This document shows, piece by piece, positions 60,801 through 64,000 of a stretch of 64,000 nt of DNA (positions are counted from its first letter, which is position 1; every line of letters starts with the position of its first letter). The position numbers and the translations under genes are program-made. The DNA is from Lichenostomus cassidix (lineage: Eukaryota > Chordata > Aves > Passeriformes > Meliphagidae), in NCBI GenBank assembly GCA_008360975.2, contig CM039187.1, forward strand, positions 20,985,495-21,049,494, read 5' to 3'. Under the pieces are notes generated by a model. It searched no databases. It was not told the DNA's origin and was given only the letters and a program-made list of their open reading frames with translations.

Positions 60801-63800
60801 CAGGCCCAGACACTGTTAACAGTCTGCATGTTATGATATATTTTTTTGTGTAACTGCTTGTTATAGCATCAGCTATTAAGAATTTATTACTGGTGCATTT
60901 TAGGTAGTGCTTTATAGTCATTTAATTATAGCCATCCAGCAATCATTACATAAATATGCATTGAGAGCAAGAACCCCAATGTAAGGTGACCCTAAAGGCT
61001 TTTACCTGCCAAGACCAGAGTTTGGGCCCTCAGGTGGCAATGATGTCATTCAATATGCAGAGAAACACAAAGTTTAAGGCTGTGCAGGGAGCCATGTTCC
61101 TACCAGCACTTAGGTGTTCATGAAGTCATCAGCTGGAGCAAAAGCACTGAGGAGCTCTAAGGACTTGAACTTGGTTCCTGGCAAGCAAGTAAAGCAAAGT
61201 CACTTCCCTTCCAGCCCTAGTCCCAGTAAAGATGTGGATTTTGGCTGTGAGCACAGTTCAGCTGCAAAACTAGGCCCTCTGGAGCCCATTGGTACCTCTG
61301 CTGGCAGCTGCCAAGTGCATCCTTACATCTGTTAACCCAACCTGATCTGGTGGACCAGCAGACACACTTCATATGACCCAAAGACAGTAGCTGGTCCAAG
61401 ATACATCTACCGTATCTCCATGCTATTCATGACTGCAGCACCATGCCCATATTTGACAGTCTCTCCAGCTCCTGGCCAGGCTACTGCTCCTACATCAAAC
61501 ATTGGTGTCCTCCCCTGCAATGGATTTTAGCCACCAGATTTCACTGTCAGTTCTGACAGTCTGCAACTCCTTCCTCCATTCAGTACTGACATTTTTCACT
61601 ACTTCTTGAGAAAACACAAATCCCAATCTATAGCATTGTAGCACTAAACAGTTCTTAGACGTTCTATGAAACACTCTTGATATCACTATGCTTACACTTG
61701 AAGACAAGCTTACCTAAAATTTAGTTGTTCTGTGTTAAGGTTGGCTCTTCTTCTGGGCTCAAGAACTGTTATGTCACTGTATCTCTTTTGCCTCCAGCAA
61801 TAAAATGTTGGGGGTGAAAACTGGTATTCTCTGAATTGGTAAGCTCAGTTTTTCCTTCTAGAAGCACTCTCAGAAGCTTACTGAACAAACTGAAGGATGA
61901 AACATTTCTGAAAGACAGGCTGGCAAGTTGATGCAGGTTGCTCTAAATCAGGAGCAACATGTGCCGCCCCTGATTTCTTCTTGGAGCTGCCAGTCAGAAC
62001 CAGCTGGGTTGTCTGGCTGACACTGGTTTTTTGGTACAACTACTCCAAAGCCCTCACACTCTCTGAACAACAGAGCAGTCATAGTTGTCCCTAGTTGCTT
62101 TTTCATGGCTTGTAGCAGTGCTTTACCAATATTTGAAGCCTGCAGTTGCAGGGGGCATGTTTTGCTCTCATTACTGGATGATGTTAGTACAGCATGACCC
62201 TGGGGAGAGGTACAAGCTTGGATTTATTCCCAGAAGGCCTGAAATGTGCTGAGTCTGTTGCTCTGATGCAGCTCTGGTGGACTGGAGGCTCACCTTTGTG
62301 GTGATGCACTTCAGCCTCACACTGTCACTGCATGGGAGATTAGAGCCTGTTCATGCTGTAGCACAGGAACATTCTCTGCTCCACTTCTGTGGCTGTTTGG
62401 GGTGCAACTGCTGCATGCAGCCCTAGTCCTACGCTCTTTTGTATGCAGTCTGCAATGTAAGGGGTGTTGATTTGGACAGCTCACGTCCAACTGAACACAA
62501 CATGAGAAAGCCAGGTGGGTTGCTGGGCATGCCGTATTCAGCTTACTCAAAGGATGAAGTGTCACTTGGGTGTTGTTTCCACCCTCTCAGCCATGGTTTT
62601 ACTCTTCAGATTTATTCCATGTTCCATACTCTTCATCTAGCCTCGTCTAATTTTCCCACATCACATGCTGAACCACCTGAAGTCATGTTTATTTCTTGTT
62701 TTGCCAAGGTTTAGAGGCCAAGGATTTCCTGGGCTGTGCCTTGCACTAAACCCAAGTTGGAATGCAGTCCCTTAGGTCGGTGTACTGTGGCCCAAGAGTG
62801 CTTAGCAGCCCACATCTGAAGGTTAATGAGGCTGCTGTTAACAATAACTAATATAGCAGTGTCCTCCAGCCCAGAACTGAAAACATCAGGGTTCAGAATT
62901 CAAAGAATCCCATTACAAATGAATGGTTTCTGCCCCAAGGATCTAACCAAAAGGATGGCACAATGCAAAGCCCTTCTCCCCTGTGACTAGCTCTGGTATG
63001 TTCTTCTATCTTAAAAACAATATATTGCTGCTTTTTTTTCTTGTTCTTGTGTCTCTTCTGTTTGAGGGCATTGCAAGTTTCACTGCTCTTTGTTCTTGTC
63101 CTGTGGTCTCTACCAGCACCACGAAGACAGCTCTAGGCTACCCAGCTTACAAGACACAGCAGACACTCCTACACTGGTGTAGCAGGAGGGTTGAGTAACC
63201 TGCTAGAAAGTAAGATGGGAAACAGCAGGAGGTAGGCAGCCAAGATTCCCTGGTGTTTCTTGGGCACTGGAATGCTTTTCATAGTTGTTATCACAGTGAT
63301 CCTGTGAGAAACAGTGCTGTTCCTACCGCACAGGTGGAGATGGTAAAGTTAAGCTTGATGATTTTTCTACATCTCTCCACAAGTCTGAGCTGGGAGGCAG
63401 CCGAGGGGCAAAGTGCTGCCAAACACTGGTAGCGATAGCTGGACCTAAGTAAAGAGTTACTCTCAGGTTTAATGTGGGTCAAAAAGCTTTTGCTCACCTC
63501 TAGTGAGTGAAAGGCAGCTTGCAACAGGAAGTGAGTAATGGTCAAGGTTGGACTTCCATGCTGGGGGACAAGGTTTTTTAGCGATGCTTTGGCAGATGTT
63601 GGCTTCAATGCTCTAAAGAAAATTCAGAACATATAAAATCAAACCAAGGACAAGAAACCCATTTATCACTGTGCTCCTAATACCCTTCTTTCTGTGCTTG
63701 TGAAGTCCTTCTTTACAGTTATTAAAAAAAATAATAGTATGATCTCTTTAAATGTAGTGACGTTATGGCTTTAAACCAACTGTGTCGTCTAATTGTTTCT

Positions 63801-64000
63801 TTATCTTTCTCACACCCCAGCCTCTCTGATCGGAGACTTGCTAGCAATGTGATAGCCATGGCAGGACATGCAGAGGTCGGGAAGGTTAGTTCCAGTAGCC
63901 TGTATTTTGCAGCAATGTCTTCTGGCAGAAAGATAAACCACAGAGCTGATTGCAAGTTCCTGTGGCCCAGGTTTCTGGCTACAAAACTGGGAAGGATAAA
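54861..64000. other. Upstream flank of DUSP13, no exon recognised
   Basis: Read on both strands, 9.1 kb show no DEVWPNL block, no HCxxGxSRS signature and no other known domain. It should hold at least one 5' non-coding exon and the promoter of DUSP13, but neither can be placed. It contains a 25 bp tandem duplication at 60559-60608. A + strand frame open from ATG 63856 to the window edge is unsupported. Confidence 0.55.
60559..60608. repeat. 25 bp tandem duplication
   Basis: Two adjacent 25 bp units, each starting GAATGTACATGGAGTAT and ending CTTTACC, differ at one base (G versus A at unit position 18). This is a recent local duplication in the DUSP13 upstream flank. Confidence 0.9.

Noticed and set aside
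63291..63608. 105-codon minus-strand frame, considered as a transposase relic or exon of the next gene
   Set aside because: No conserved motif. Weak resemblance of 63290-63360 to a MIR core was too poor to call.
63856..64000. Open + strand frame from ATG to the window edge, considered as a first exon of SAMD8 or another neighbour
   Set aside because: The translation does not resemble SAMD8 or VDAC2 N-termini, there is no CpG-rich promoter, and 145 bp without a stop is common by chance.

Overview
This is vertebrate, almost certainly avian, nuclear DNA. Long AT-leaning non-coding stretches surround short exons with GT/AG boundaries. Interspersed repeats are sparse. Two show bird-type CR1 3' ends, and one of these is fused to a tRNA-Ile-like head, the structure of TguSINE1, which points to a passerine. 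No prokaryotic, organellar or intact viral gene is visible.

Layout. (1) About 1-1500: U-rich, non-coding DNA with several AATAAA signals on the + strand, read as the 3' UTR end of an upstream gene, probably KAT6B by the human gene order KAT6B-DUSP29-DUSP13. (2) 5993-20571, minus strand: a complete three-coding-exon atypical dual-specificity phosphatase, DUSP29 (formerly DUPD1), 217 aa after splicing. (3) 20.6-45.4 kb: about 25 kb without a recognisable exon. It holds the tRNA-Ile/CR1 SINE (about 23.0 kb), a possible solo LTR (about 28.7-29.0 kb), a CR1 fragment (about 30.0 kb) and a few candidate muscle-factor sites. (4) 45615-54859, minus strand: a second complete three-coding-exon atypical phosphatase, DUSP13 of the TMDP/DUSP13B type, 208 aa, with a poly(A) signal about 190 bp past its stop. 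(5) 54.9-64 kb: upstream flank with no recognisable exon.

The two phosphatases are tandem paralogues. Both have intron phases 2 and 1, a middle exon of exactly 221 bp, a DEVWPNLY(I/V)GD block at the first exon junction, a YxGVEAxD general-acid loop and a VHC(V/A)[12 protein letters not shown] signature. By family knowledge they dephosphorylate MAP-kinase-type substrates, with DUSP29 tied to skeletal muscle and DUSP13B to testis and muscle. Splicing was worked out by eye; each junction restores the reading frame and a conserved family sequence. No undescribed system is evident. The points most worth following are the apparent absence of a DUSP13A (MDSP) exon set, the splice acceptors immediately upstream of both start codons, the SINE, the LTR candidate and possible muscle regulatory sites.
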